A stretch of 64,000 bases of DNA from Nitrobacter sp039808345 (GTDB lineage: Bacteria; Pseudomonadota; Alphaproteobacteria; Rhizobiales; Xanthobacteraceae), in NCBI RefSeq assembly GCF_047824785.1, contig NZ_CP181167.1, forward strand, positions 2,170,001 through 2,234,000, written 5' to 3'. The position numbers and the translations under genes are program-made. Below, piece by piece: positions 7,862 through 15,429 of this stretch. The notes beneath the pieces were generated by a model, which worked only from the letters and a program-made list of their open reading frames with translations, had not been told where the DNA came from and searched no databases. How positions within the stretch are numbered: the stretch's first letter is position 1; each line of letters begins with the position of its first letter.

Positions 7862-9753
7862 CGGTCGCCCTCAAGGGTCGCGTTCGTCCCGAGAATGCCG
7901 CCGATCTTCGTCCGTTTCTTCAATGGCGCGGTCACACTCTCGGTGCGCTTTATGAAGCGCCCAATAGCATCGCGATCCTGCAATCTGGCCGGGCTCAGCA
8001 GCATGTCAGCAAGCACCTTGTCGGACCGTGAGCGGACGGTATCACGCACACCGCGCGATACGGCACCGACAGCAGCCGGGATGCCCTTCCTGACCGGAGC
8101 CGATAGCACGTCAAGGATCATCTCGCCGGGAATACCTGCCGCCGCGTCCTGTTCCGCCAGCCGCCGCGCCGTCGCGGAATTGCCGAGCGCCTGGCGTGAC
8201 AGCGTGGAGAAGCCGGATTCCGCATCGAAAACCCGGCTCCACTTCTTTGCCAGATCATCGGTCGGCATCAGCGCGGCCACCTTCTGCCGCATAGCCCGTG
8301 AGTTGAGATATTTCGTCATGTCCGGCAGCTTCGCTGCGTCGTTCTCCATCTGCGCGCGGATCGCGTTCACCGCACCGATCCGGTATGCTTCACGGTCAAC
8401 ATCGCTAAGCTTGGCCAGCGTCGCCTTGACTTCATCAGCGGTAACGTTGCGCGTGATCAGGCTGCGACCTTCCTCGATCGCATCAAGATAGCGCGATGGT
8501 CCGGCCCAGGCGTTCCGCGCTTGGGCATAGGCCGGATTGACCGCATCGACCGCCGCCACAACCTTGTCGCGGACACCGCTGACAACCCGCGCAATGTTGC
8601 CATTGCCTGCGCGCCGTGCGGATTCAATCACGTCATCGGCCTGTTTCTTCCAGGCATCAATCACGGGCATCATCACTTCCTTGCCCGGCATCCCCTGCAA
8701 GCCGTATTCGCTCTGCAACGTCAGCTTGAGTTCGGGACTTTCAAGGATTTTCTTTCCCCATCCGCTCGCCGTCGCTTCCTGGAAGGTCTGAACAAGCGCG
8801 GGCGAAGTCGATACATCGAAGCTATACGCCTCGTCATAGAGCGGCTTGGACGCGCCCTTGCGTTCCGCGATCTTCTGTTCAACCGTTTCTGTCAGGTTGC
8901 GGTTAGCGCCGGTGAGACGGGACAGCTCATCCGAAAGGCGGTCAAGCTGCCCCTGTTGCCGCTCAATGAGCGCGGGAACGACCTTAGTCCGGCCTGCTCC
9001 CGGGCTTTGCGCGATGCGCTCCACAAGGCCGCGAACATTCTCACCGCCGGCATCAGCCAGCGACGCGACGCCGGGACGATCTTGCGCAAGATCAGCGGCG
9101 CGCGCGGCAAGCGATACAGGCGTGTCATCAGCATCACGCATCACCGCTCGCCCGAAGTCTGCCGCAGCCCGCCGCGTCGGGTCGAATGTTCCGAGAATTC
9201 CCTTGCCGATGTTGGCCGCGCCCTGCATCACATAGGGTGCAGTCGCACCGACCGCAGCGCCGCCGATGGCACCACCGGCCGCGCCCTGCATCCGATCAGC
9301 CAAGCCACCATCCGCCGCACCCGAGCCATAGGCCGCGCCGGTGCCCGCACCAATACCGATGCTGCGCGCCAGGAAGGGCAGCCGTGAAGCACCCGAAACC
9401 GCTCCAAGCAGGCCGGCAAACGGTGCGGCAGCCACTGCGCCACCGACGCCGCCGGCAATCTCGCCGGGAAGACGGATAGCAGGCGAGATAGCTTCATCTC
9501 GCGCCCTCTCCTGCCGCAGGTTGTCCTCATAGGTGCCGCTGCCGAAAAGTGAACCTGCCTTTGCCGCGAGTTCGTCGGCATACCCGAATGTGATGCCACT
9601 GGCGAGCGAGCGCACAACATCGTCCACCATGCCAAGCAGGCCGGCCGGCTTGCTCACCTGCGATCGCGCGAACGCGGCCTGCGCGTCAGACGCGGACGGA
9701 GCATCAATCTCGTAAGTTTCGCCCTTGGCAGTTTGAAATTCAAACGTCGCCAT
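7858..9753 (-). CDS. Large glycine-rich phage protein, likely internal virion or DNA-ejection type
   Basis: I use the ATG at 9753 (631 aa) because GGTGGAG precedes it and it overlaps the upstream stop as TAATG. The first 30 residues (FEFQTAKGETYEIDAPSA) follow a pattern I associate with large phage virion proteins. Residues about 95-180 are rich in Gly and Ala with two or three hydrophobic stretches (glycine-zipper-like), followed by a long helical region. Such a make-up suits an internal protein that inserts into the host membrane during DNA ejection. No lysozyme or transglycosylase motif is visible. The function is inferred from composition and position. Confidence 0.6.
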   Translation of the reverse strand: MATFEFQTAKGETYEIDAPSASDAQAAFARSQVSKPAGLLGMVDDVVRSLASGITFGYADELAAKAGSLFGSGTYEDNLRQERARDEAISPAIRLPGEIAGGVGGAVAAAPFAGLLGAVSGASRLPFLARSIGIGAGTGAAYGSGAADGGLADRMQGAAGGAIGGAAVGATAPYVMQGAANIGKGILGTFDPTRRAAADFGRAVMRDADDTPVSLAARAADLAQDRPGVASLADAGGENVRGLVERIAQSPGAGRTKVVPALIERQQGQLDRLSDELSRLTGANRNLTETVEQKIAERKGASKPLYDEAYSFDVSTSPALVQTFQEATASGWGKKILESPELKLTLQSEYGLQGMPGKEVMMPVIDAWKKQADDVIESARRAGNGNIARVVSGVRDKVVAAVDAVNPAYAQARNAWAGPSRYLDAIEEGRSLITRNVTADEVKATLAKLSDVDREAYRIGAVNAIRAQMENDAAKLPDMTKYLNSRAMRQKVAALMPTDDLAKKWSRVFDAESGFSTLSRQALGNSATARRLAEQDAAAGIPGEMILDVLSAPVRKGIPAAVGAVSRGVRDTVRSRSDKVLADMLLSPARLQDRDAIGRFIKRTESVTAPLKKRTKIGGILGTNATLEGDR

Positions 9754-10832
9754 TACTCCACCTTCCGCATCTTGATCCCGTTGCCAAGATCGGTCCATCC
9801 GTCAGCGCTCGATCCTGATCTGCTACCGCTCTCGAAAGACAAGTGCTCGCGCTCAGGCCCCTTGCCCTTGCCGTGAATGATATCGAGGTAAGTGTTTTTG
9901 ACGCGCCGCAGGTTGTCCTTGAACTGCTGCTCCGACTGCGATTGCTCAAGGGATCCGATCACTGACTGCAAAAGTTTGTTCTCATTCTCAGAAACCGAAC
10001 CCAACGCGCCGCCAGTTGGGGAGGCCGCGCGCATGGCCTGCAGCTGATCAAAACCGGCATTAGCCTTGATAGTGGTCAGCAAACTGCCAAGGTCATATGA
10101 AGAAGTTCCGGGGATATAGCTCAACAAGCCGCCGGTCCCGCCAGTCACTGGCGTCCAACTGTCTTTCGTCAACTTCAGCGCCCGGTCGATATCCTGCACG
10201 ACAATGTTGGCTTGCGTGTCCTTGCGCTCTCGCCCTTCCTGATCACCGAATGCTTTCTTGGTCTGCAACTTGCGCCATTCCTTCGGATCAACGCCGGGAG
10301 GGATGGCCTGCGGCGCACCAAACCTTTCGTCAAACGTAGCCACCTCTGTCGCTTGCGGCGAGGCCGGCTGTGCTGGCGTTATGGTCCGGCTGCTGGGATC
10401 GATCCAACCGTATTGCTTCTGCCCGAACTGGTCCTCACTGACTACACCATAGGACGGCTCTTTCGACTTCGGCCCGCTCAACTGTTTCCGTCGCTCGGGA
10501 TCGTTCATGTCGATCATCCACGACGTGCCGTCTGAGAGGTCTTGCTTCTGCCAGTTTACCTCGCCCTTCTTCTGTCGTTCCGCGAAATGCGCGCGCAGCG
10601 CAACGGGGTCGCTCGCCAAATAATTTGCGGTGTTGGCGTCAACGCCCTGCGACTGCAACCATTCAACCGTATGATTGCGCTGCGCCTGCGCCTTCTGCGC
10701 CTGCTCACGCTTCGGCGCGTTGAACGCCATCATGCGGCCCGCCATCGCCATCGACTCTTGCGGCGTCGTGCCCATGGCAAACCCGGCCATAAGGTCACGA
10801 AGGGTCGGTGTAAGGCCTTCGAATCCGCTCAT
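9753..10832 (-). CDS. Phage-like structural protein, unknown
   Basis: A 359-aa protein. The ATG at 10832 is preferred because it overlaps the preceding stop as ATGA. The N-terminus is helical and methionine-rich (DLMAGFAMGTTPQESMAMAGRMMAF), the middle is polar with proline-rich linkers, and the C-terminal part (about 250-340) is a long helical region with NENKLLQSVIGSLEQSQSEQQF. It overlaps the large virion-like gene by one base and is likely co-translated with it. Paired proteins of this kind often act together in phage internal cores, but no motif proves it. Confidence 0.55.
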   Translation of the reverse strand: MSGFEGLTPTLRDLMAGFAMGTTPQESMAMAGRMMAFNAPKREQAQKAQAQRNHTVEWLQSQGVDANTANYLASDPVALRAHFAERQKKGEVNWQKQDLSDGTSWMIDMNDPERRKQLSGPKSKEPSYGVVSEDQFGQKQYGWIDPSSRTITPAQPASPQATEVATFDERFGAPQAIPPGVDPKEWRKLQTKKAFGDQEGRERKDTQANIVVQDIDRALKLTKDSWTPVTGGTGGLLSYIPGTSSYDLGSLLTTIKANAGFDQLQAMRAASPTGGALGSVSENENKLLQSVIGSLEQSQSEQQFKDNLRRVKNTYLDIIHGKGKGPEREHLSFESGSRSGSSADGWTDLGNGIKMRKVE

Positions 10833-11011
10833 TGCGCCATCTCCCTGCACCGCTCATACAGTGCATCCACCAATTCAATATCTTTCGTTTTCGGCGCGCC
10901 ACGCCAATAGGCCAGGTTCTGGACAGTCATCAGTTCAGCGCCGGAAATGAGCTCCGGGTGAGCCTTGATCGTTTCCAGCTTGCGAAACCATCCATCAGGA
11001 ATGCTGTTCAT
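10829..11011 (-). CDS. Small island protein, unknown
   Basis: A 60-aa protein with WFRKLETIKAHPELISGAELMTVQNLAYWRG, then a helical end. Both ends overlap neighbours by 4 bp (ATGA at 11008 and 10829), strong support for translation. A short protein between candidate structural genes could be a chaperone or connector. I recognise no family. Confidence 0.6.
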   Translation of the reverse strand: MNSIPDGWFRKLETIKAHPELISGAELMTVQNLAYWRGAPKTKDIELVDALYERCREMAQ

Positions 11012-11358
11012 TCGATTGTCTCCCCGATACGGGACGCCAGCATTTCAACGCGCTGCAATGTCTCCGCATCAAGAGACCATGGATTTGCACCGTAGCGCCG
11101 AAGGTTCCTGATCAATCGAACCTCAGCCGGATTGGTGATGGTCCTGCCAAGCTGGCAATGTAGGTTCGCAACTGTTTCTCTGAACTTCCGCCATTGCTCA
11201 AAATAGGCCGGACTGCCGACCGGCGGCGCGGCAATCCCAGCCTCGATATCATCAGCCAGACGACGTGCCGTCTCGGCTTCCGCCGCGAACGATGTCGAGG
11301 CCGCAAGCCTGCGCAGCTTGTCGGCGCGCATCCGATCACGCTGCTGATTTGCCGGCAT
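11008..11358 (-). CDS. Small helical island protein, unknown
   Basis: The ATG at 11358 (116 aa) is chosen over an upstream in-frame start at 11499 because the longer version overlaps most of the previous gene. It has a basic head (QQRDRMRADKLRRLAA) and helical body, with NLHCQLGRTITNPAEVRLIRNLRRYG in the second half. It overlaps the 3' end of the chimeric recombinase-domain gene by 23 bp and the next gene by 4 bp. Function unknown. Confidence 0.55.
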   Translation of the reverse strand: MPANQQRDRMRADKLRRLAASTSFAAEAETARRLADDIEAGIAAPPVGSPAYFEQWRKFRETVANLHCQLGRTITNPAEVRLIRNLRRYGANPWSLDAETLQRVEMLASRIGETIE

Positions 11359-11929
11359 GGGCTTTCTCTCTCCACTGCTTATCGATCGCTTCCTTTGCGA
11401 ACCGCCATCCCTCAGCCTCTCTAACCGCGCTGCCGATATGCGCGTAAAGTTCATTGCTGAGCGATCGGACGAAGTTTGAGAGCGCGACAAACACTTCATG
11501 ATAAAGATGCCCCGCTGACGGTGGCATTTCCGCTAGCCCCTGGATTCTTGTGATGCCAGAGACATTGCGCTTGACGGTGTTAAACTCGATCCCGTCAGCA
11601 AGGCGGTGGACGATGTATCGGAGCAGCGCATCCTTCGTGACTGGAAGTGCATCGATACCGTGCTTCGAACACCACTTCTCAAAGCATCTAAAATCAGACT
11701 GGTAATGAGCCTTCGTCTCGTCTGAGAGTTCAGCCTTCGTCTTGACCTTCAAGCCGAGCGCAGACAACCACTCTTCATGACTGACCGGCGTGTACGCCAC
11801 GGCGATGCCAAGTTTGATAATCCGCTTCGCCTCCTTCTCCGGAAGCTCGATCTCTGAGCCGCGCAGCACCTTGCCGCCGTTCTCAACAAAGTAGTTTCGT
11901 TGCAGCTTGACGTGCATATCGGCCATCAT
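11336..11929 (-). CDS. Chimeric protein: phage connector-like head plus recombinase core-binding domain, no catalytic domain
   Basis: A 197-aa protein with two parts. Residues 5-46 (VKLQRNYFVENGGKVLRG, then LPEKEAKRIIKLGIAV) resemble a small beta-rich phage protein usually found near head or tail genes. Residues about 69-133 (LSDETKAHYQSDFRCFEKWC, then a helix pair ending RNVSGITRIQGLA) closely follow the SAM-like core-binding domain of tyrosine recombinases. The catalytic domain with Arg, His-x-x-Arg and Tyr is absent; the protein ends in a basic helical tail. It is co-transcribed with phage-type genes (ATGA at 11926). It may be a DNA-binding adaptor or a fused relic. Confidence 0.6.
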   Translation of the reverse strand: MMADMHVKLQRNYFVENGGKVLRGSEIELPEKEAKRIIKLGIAVAYTPVSHEEWLSALGLKVKTKAELSDETKAHYQSDFRCFEKWCSKHGIDALPVTKDALLRYIVHRLADGIEFNTVKRNVSGITRIQGLAEMPPSAGHLYHEVFVALSNFVRSLSNELYAHIGSAVREAEGWRFAKEAIDKQWREKAHAGKSAA

Positions 11930-12912
11930 CGATGTTTCACCTGATAGCGCACAGCATCCGCTAAAACCTGCTGAATGCGATGGTCGCGAAGGCTGACCGG
12001 CGCACCATTGCCGAGCGCAGTCAGTTCATCTTCCGAGAAGCCAATTTCCTTCAGATAAGAAACGCCGGCATGGTAGGCATCGCCGGCAGTATCGAGGGGC
12101 TTGCCCGTGATATAGCGCGCCGCGTCCACAACGACGCCCTGCGCTCGCGGATCAACCAATGTGATCCCGCCATTGCCGTTCCACATCTCAGCAATCTGAG
12201 CATCGCTCAAACCGCCCCGACGTAGCAGGTCCGTGACAGCCGGCAGCATGTCATCAGACCAGTCAGGATTGCGTCGACGAAACTCTGCATCGGAGTATGC
12301 CGCGCAAACTTCGAAGGCCGTGCGCCGAGCAGCTTCCGCTTGCTCGCATAACATGTTGATCGCCGGTAGAGCCCGCTGCAATTCCTTCTCACGGGCATCC
12401 CATTTCATTCGACCGATCGGATCGGTGTATACATCAGGCATGCCGCCAGGGAATTCGCTCGCACATTGCGCCACGAACTTCTGAAAGGAAGCGTACGCCA
12501 TCTTTGCACTGTTTGCCGCCGTCTGCGCTTCAGCAAGAGCGCGCGCCTGCCGGTCAACGGCGTCCTGATCAAGAACAGGCTTGGCGATGTGCTGGCGGCT
12601 CGCTCTCGCCACAGGCTTCGCCTCCGGCTCGTCGCCAAAGCCAAGGCGGTCAAGCGCGCGATCAAGCAGCGCGTCGGCGTTATCTTCAGTCCTGGCAACC
12701 CGACGTTTCGGAGCAGGGTCAAGTCCCTCAAGGCGATCAACCGCATCGCTAAGGGCTTCTTCGGCGTTGTCGCGCGTGACGACGCGTAAGCGTCGAGACC
12801 CGGCCGGGCTGCTGCCCTTGCCGTAAGCGGCACGCTCAAAGACTTCTTCCTGCTCCGCTGGAAGTTGGATTGTGTCGAAAGATTCGACGTTATTGACTGC
12901 GATTTCGCCCAT
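11926..12912 (-). CDS. Phage-type protein with two internal duplications, possible scaffold
   Basis: The 328-aa protein starts at the ATG at 12912, with CAGGAG 7 bp upstream and a promoter beyond. Residues 48-75 and 77-104 repeat the pattern DNA(E/D)A-L-DRL-G---P--K-VAR. Residues about 234-267 and 289-323 repeat G(L/F)S(D/E)--(I/L) followed by DxR-Q-V--DA-RY. A helical region (115-205) separates them. The C-terminal repeat recalls proteins near phage head genes, and its place directly after the terminase fits a scaffold or head-assembly role. This is inference. It is the first gene of the second minus-strand operon. Confidence 0.6.
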   Translation of the reverse strand: MGEIAVNNVESFDTIQLPAEQEEVFERAAYGKGSSPAGSRRLRVVTRDNAEEALSDAVDRLEGLDPAPKRRVARTEDNADALLDRALDRLGFGDEPEAKPVARASRQHIAKPVLDQDAVDRQARALAEAQTAANSAKMAYASFQKFVAQCASEFPGGMPDVYTDPIGRMKWDAREKELQRALPAINMLCEQAEAARRTAFEVCAAYSDAEFRRRNPDWSDDMLPAVTDLLRRGGLSDAQIAEMWNGNGGITLVDPRAQGVVVDAARYITGKPLDTAGDAYHAGVSYLKEIGFSEDELTALGNGAPVSLRDHRIQQVLADAVRYQVKHR

Positions 12913-12931
12913 GGGGTCTCCTGAATCGATG

Positions 12932-12971
12932 AATGTAAATGTAACTTACATTTACATTAAAACCGTGTCAA
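12932..12971 (-). promoter_or_regulatory. Promoter overlapped by a 27-bp perfect palindrome
   Basis: On the minus strand TTGACA (12966-12971 on plus as TGTCAA) is followed 17 bp later by TAAGTT, a fair -35/-10 pair upstream of the ATG at 12912. Positions 12932-12958 are a perfect inverted repeat with 13-base arms AATGTAAATGTAA around a central C. The palindrome covers the -10 region and downstream, the expected place for a repressor operator. Confidence 0.65.
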
Positions 12972-12989
12972 ATCATTATCTTGGGAATT

Positions 12990-14447
12990 TCAAACCATCC
13001 ACCACGCCATTCGCTCCCGCGCCGCCTCGGCCGCCTTGATCCAAGCCGCCTCACGCTTCGGATCAGATGCCAGCCCCTGCTCTGCCAACGTCAGCGCGCC
13101 AGCAACCGCATTCGCCAAATCATCATGCGCCCCGCGCCCGTGGTCGATGCTGTCCTTGCCGGACCGTCCCGTGCGACGCTCAAGGCCGCACAACTGATGA
13201 ACCAGCCGATCATTATCAAGCAGATCGCAGCCGCGAGAATTCAGCATCGGCAGCAAATCGCGATATAGATCGGACTTCGGGGCGGCCGCCGCCTCATAAT
13301 AGATGCCCGCTTTTCGAAATTGCTCCGCGCACCACTCGCCGGCGTACTTGTCGCCCGTCACCCGCGACACTCGATAAGCTTTCAGCAGCGCGGCAAACTC
13401 CAACACTACCGCCTCCGGCGAGAACGGTGGCTTGACCTCACGAACAGCATCAAGGATCGCGGTCTTGCCCTCCTTATGGGCAATCGCCAGCGTCATCGAA
13501 TCCGCCGATCCGCCGGACGGGTCCACAAAGCCGAGATAGCTATGCCCACGGACCGGAGGACGCTCTCGAACGCCGCTCTCGATGCAGGCCGCAACGATCT
13601 CACGGGACACGAAGTCCGCAATGTCGGTGCGAAACTGCCCCAGGTACTCCGCAGCCGCATACTCATAGTCACGCGCAAGCTCAGCATCGATGAATTCCTG
13701 CGATACGGTGTCGTTAAATGACCGGGTATCGCCATGAACGACCAGCGTCCGCGCATCATCCTGCCCGTAGCTGCCCTGGAAAGTCTCGAAAAGCACACCC
13801 TTCCTGGCATAGGGCGAACTTGCCATGATCAGCGGCCCACGGGTGCGGGCCATCGCCGGGCGAACTGCGTTGAGGATTTCGCGGTCGGGGTTCACGCTCG
13901 AATCCTCGAACCGCCAGAACGCTACCTCATCCGCCACAACGCCAATGGCGGACATACCGCGCAGGTTCCGAAAACTCGCCGGCCGAATTTCAAGATCAAT
14001 CCGGTTCGTCAGGACGATGCTGTCAGCGGTGATGTTCTTCACCAGCTTGGCCAGCATCGGGACGTTGGTGAAAAGCGCGCTGGTGTAATCGAGCGCGATC
14101 TTCGCGGTGGACTGGCTTTGCGCCAGGAACAGCAGCTTGCCCCGATCGCCAAGCCCGAGAACGTCCGACCAATCGCACAGGGCCGCGAGGTACGTCGCCA
14201 GGCACGACATCGAAACTGTCTTGCCGCTGCGCCGGCCGGCAACGAAGCATAGTTCCTCAAACGGCCCCGTTGGCGCGCTGTCTCGCCCGGTGCGGGCCGT
14301 GAACATGGCAAGCTCGCCGGCCGTCAACAGCTCACCGCGAGAGGCGATCAAGAGGGTGCGCCATACCTGCCAACTGTCGCCGGCCAGCATCGAGCCGAGC
14401 AGGTTTGCATCCTCAACCGCCCGGCGCATCGTAAATAGCGGCTTCAT
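12990..14447 (-). CDS. terL: Phage terminase large subunit
   Basis: The 485-aa protein has the two parts of a packaging motor. The ATPase has Walker A GRRSGKT (71-77) and Walker B IGVVADE (168-174), with an adenine-binding-like region near LCFVAG. The nuclease has acidic residues in GFVDPSGG (Asp309), VTGDKYAG (Asp366) and GAHDDLANAV (Asp442/443). TerL cuts concatemeric phage DNA and pumps it into a procapsid through the portal. No separate small subunit, portal or capsid gene is recognisable nearby. The start overlaps the previous stop by 4 bp. Confidence 0.9.
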   Translation of the reverse strand: MKPLFTMRRAVEDANLLGSMLAGDSWQVWRTLLIASRGELLTAGELAMFTARTGRDSAPTGPFEELCFVAGRRSGKTVSMSCLATYLAALCDWSDVLGLGDRGKLLFLAQSQSTAKIALDYTSALFTNVPMLAKLVKNITADSIVLTNRIDLEIRPASFRNLRGMSAIGVVADEVAFWRFEDSSVNPDREILNAVRPAMARTRGPLIMASSPYARKGVLFETFQGSYGQDDARTLVVHGDTRSFNDTVSQEFIDAELARDYEYAAAEYLGQFRTDIADFVSREIVAACIESGVRERPPVRGHSYLGFVDPSGGSADSMTLAIAHKEGKTAILDAVREVKPPFSPEAVVLEFAALLKAYRVSRVTGDKYAGEWCAEQFRKAGIYYEAAAAPKSDLYRDLLPMLNSRGCDLLDNDRLVHQLCGLERRTGRSGKDSIDHGRGAHDDLANAVAGALTLAEQGLASDPKREAAWIKAAEAARERMAWWMV

Positions 14448-14626
14448 TGCGGCGCACTCGCTGGGGCACCTACGTTGCCCGCTGGGGAGTTTTGAGCGGA
14501 AGCGACCACAACAGAAGCCGACGAGCTAGAAGCAACAGGCGACTCGCTGACGGCCCTTGCATAGGACTTCAGATCGGGAGTGACATCACGAGCGCGGCGC
14601 TGCCATCCGAGTATCGAAGGCGTCAA
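14444..14626 (-). CDS. Small island protein upstream of terminase
   Basis: A 60-aa protein, polar with a Ser/Ala-rich middle and the tail GAPASAPQ. It needs a TTG start at 14626. The 4-bp overlaps with both neighbours fit the tightly packed operon, but composition is low-complexity. It occupies the position where a small terminase subunit often lies, though it is too short and lacks a helix-turn-helix. Tentative. Confidence 0.4.
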   Translation of the reverse strand: MTPSILGWQRRARDVTPDLKSYARAVSESPVASSSSASVVVASAQNSPAGNVGAPASAPQ

Positions 14627-14844
14627 AACAAGATCGTAAAGCCAGTCCGGCGCATCAGCGAAGTTGAAATGGTCGAGTGGTTCGACGATTTCATACGATC
14701 GGCCATCAGCATTAATGGACGGCGGCGCGATGATATATCGTCTATGGTGAAGCCAACAGCAGGATCAGCAACGTGCTCGCCAATCGCTTTGATCTGGCAG
14801 AGCACGCAAAGGGTGCCGGGATCGACAACATCGATGCGCTTCAT
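14623..14844 (-). CDS. Small island protein with CxxC, unknown
   Basis: A 73-aa protein with GTLCVLCQIKAIGEHV (one CxxC) near the N-terminus and a basic middle. The ATG at 14844 overlaps the upstream stop by ATGA. One CxxC alone could be half of a metal site in a dimer. No family recognised. Confidence 0.5.
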   Translation of the reverse strand: MKRIDVVDPGTLCVLCQIKAIGEHVADPAVGFTIDDISSRRRPLMLMADRMKSSNHSTISTSLMRRTGFTILF

Positions 14845-15035
14845 CGGCTGCCCTCCCCGAACAGAATCGGCGCGACAATTGCCGCCATGGCTGCGCTGAT
14901 CGCGCAGCGCCGCGTCAACAAGGCTACTTGAAGCGAACGAATTGAGCGGCTATCTTCCGAACTGATCCCGCTGCTCAGCAGATCAGTATTCGGAAGACCC
15001 CGCCCGCCAGCGGGGTTTTCCTTTTGGAGGGACAT
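14841..15035 (-). CDS. Possible small protein (64 aa) after the AlpA-like gene
   Basis: The ATG at 15035 follows a good AAGGAGG located in the tail of the AlpA-like gene, and the stop overlaps the next start by ATGA. The N-terminal half is encoded by DNA that forms two strong hairpins (14953-15015), and the predicted sequence is unconvincing there. The C-terminal part (RCAISAAMAAIVAPILFGEG) could be one short membrane segment. It may be an untranslated leader instead. Confidence 0.35.
   Translation of the reverse strand: MSLQKENPAGGRGLPNTDLLSSGISSEDSRSIRSLQVALLTRRCAISAAMAAIVAPILFGEGSR
14953..15025 (+). terminator. Two consecutive hairpins ending in a T tract on the plus strand
   Basis: Arms 14953-14967 and 14981-14997 (TCTTCCGAA-CTGATC type, one bulged base) form a stem of about 15 bp. 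CCCCGC (14998-15003) and GCGGGG (15010-15015) form a second, followed by TTTTCCTTTT. The T tract is on the plus strand, opposite to every gene here, so it would end an antisense transcript. On the minus strand the hairpins could act as an attenuator after the AlpA-like gene. Confidence 0.5.
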
Positions 15036-15038
15036 GAT

Positions 15039-15263
15039 CTATGCGACCTCCTTCACGTCGGAGGTTGATTTGCACTTCAGGCTGGAAAGCCAGGCGTCCA
15101 GGTCGTTAGGGTCATAGCGAACCACGCCGGCACGCTTGATGAAGATCGGTCCGCCGCCGTAGCAGCGCAGCTTATTCAAATAGCCTTCTGTGAATCCGGT
15201 ATATGCCGCAGCGTTTTTGGTATCGAGCGGGGGGCGATGCTCGTTCTTTGGAGTGGAATCCAT
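15039..15263 (-). CDS. AlpA/excisionase-like winged helix-turn-helix protein
   Basis: A 74-aa protein with the fold of the MerR-like excisionase family: LDTKNAAAYTGFTEGYLNKLR (about 13-33, recognition helix pair), the wing GGGPIFIKRAGVVRYDPNDLDAWL (36-60) and a short polar tail. In P4-type islands such proteins regulate or direct integrase-mediated excision. It lies between the integrase operon and the terminase operon. A cluster of 14-bp repeats at 15372-15429 upstream may be its binding sites. Confidence 0.82.
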   Translation of the reverse strand: MDSTPKNEHRPPLDTKNAAAYTGFTEGYLNKLRCYGGGPIFIKRAGVVRYDPNDLDAWLSSLKCKSTSDVKEVA

Positions 15264-15371
15264 GTGGAATGTCCTCAGCTTTGCTGCCGAGAAAGCCCCA
15301 CATCACGCAACGCTGGGGCATTCCTCGATAGCGGTGGTTACTGAGGGTAGGTTTAAGATGGCGGAATCTCC

Positions 15372-15429
15372 GTCGCTATTTGTCGATGGTCGTTATTTGT
15401 CGGAATTACTTTTCTCGACAAATAACGAC
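15372..15429. promoter_or_regulatory. Three 14-bp repeated sites upstream of the AlpA-like gene
   Basis: GTCGCTATTTGTCG (15372-15385) and GTCGTTATTTGTCG (15389-15402) are direct repeats 17 bp apart. CGACAAATAACGAC (15416-15429) is an exact inverted copy of the second. They overlap the 3' end of the upstream gene and lie about 110 bp before the AlpA-like start, so they are operator-like or iteron-like. The inverted pair could also form an RNA hairpin with a 13-base loop. Confidence 0.55.
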
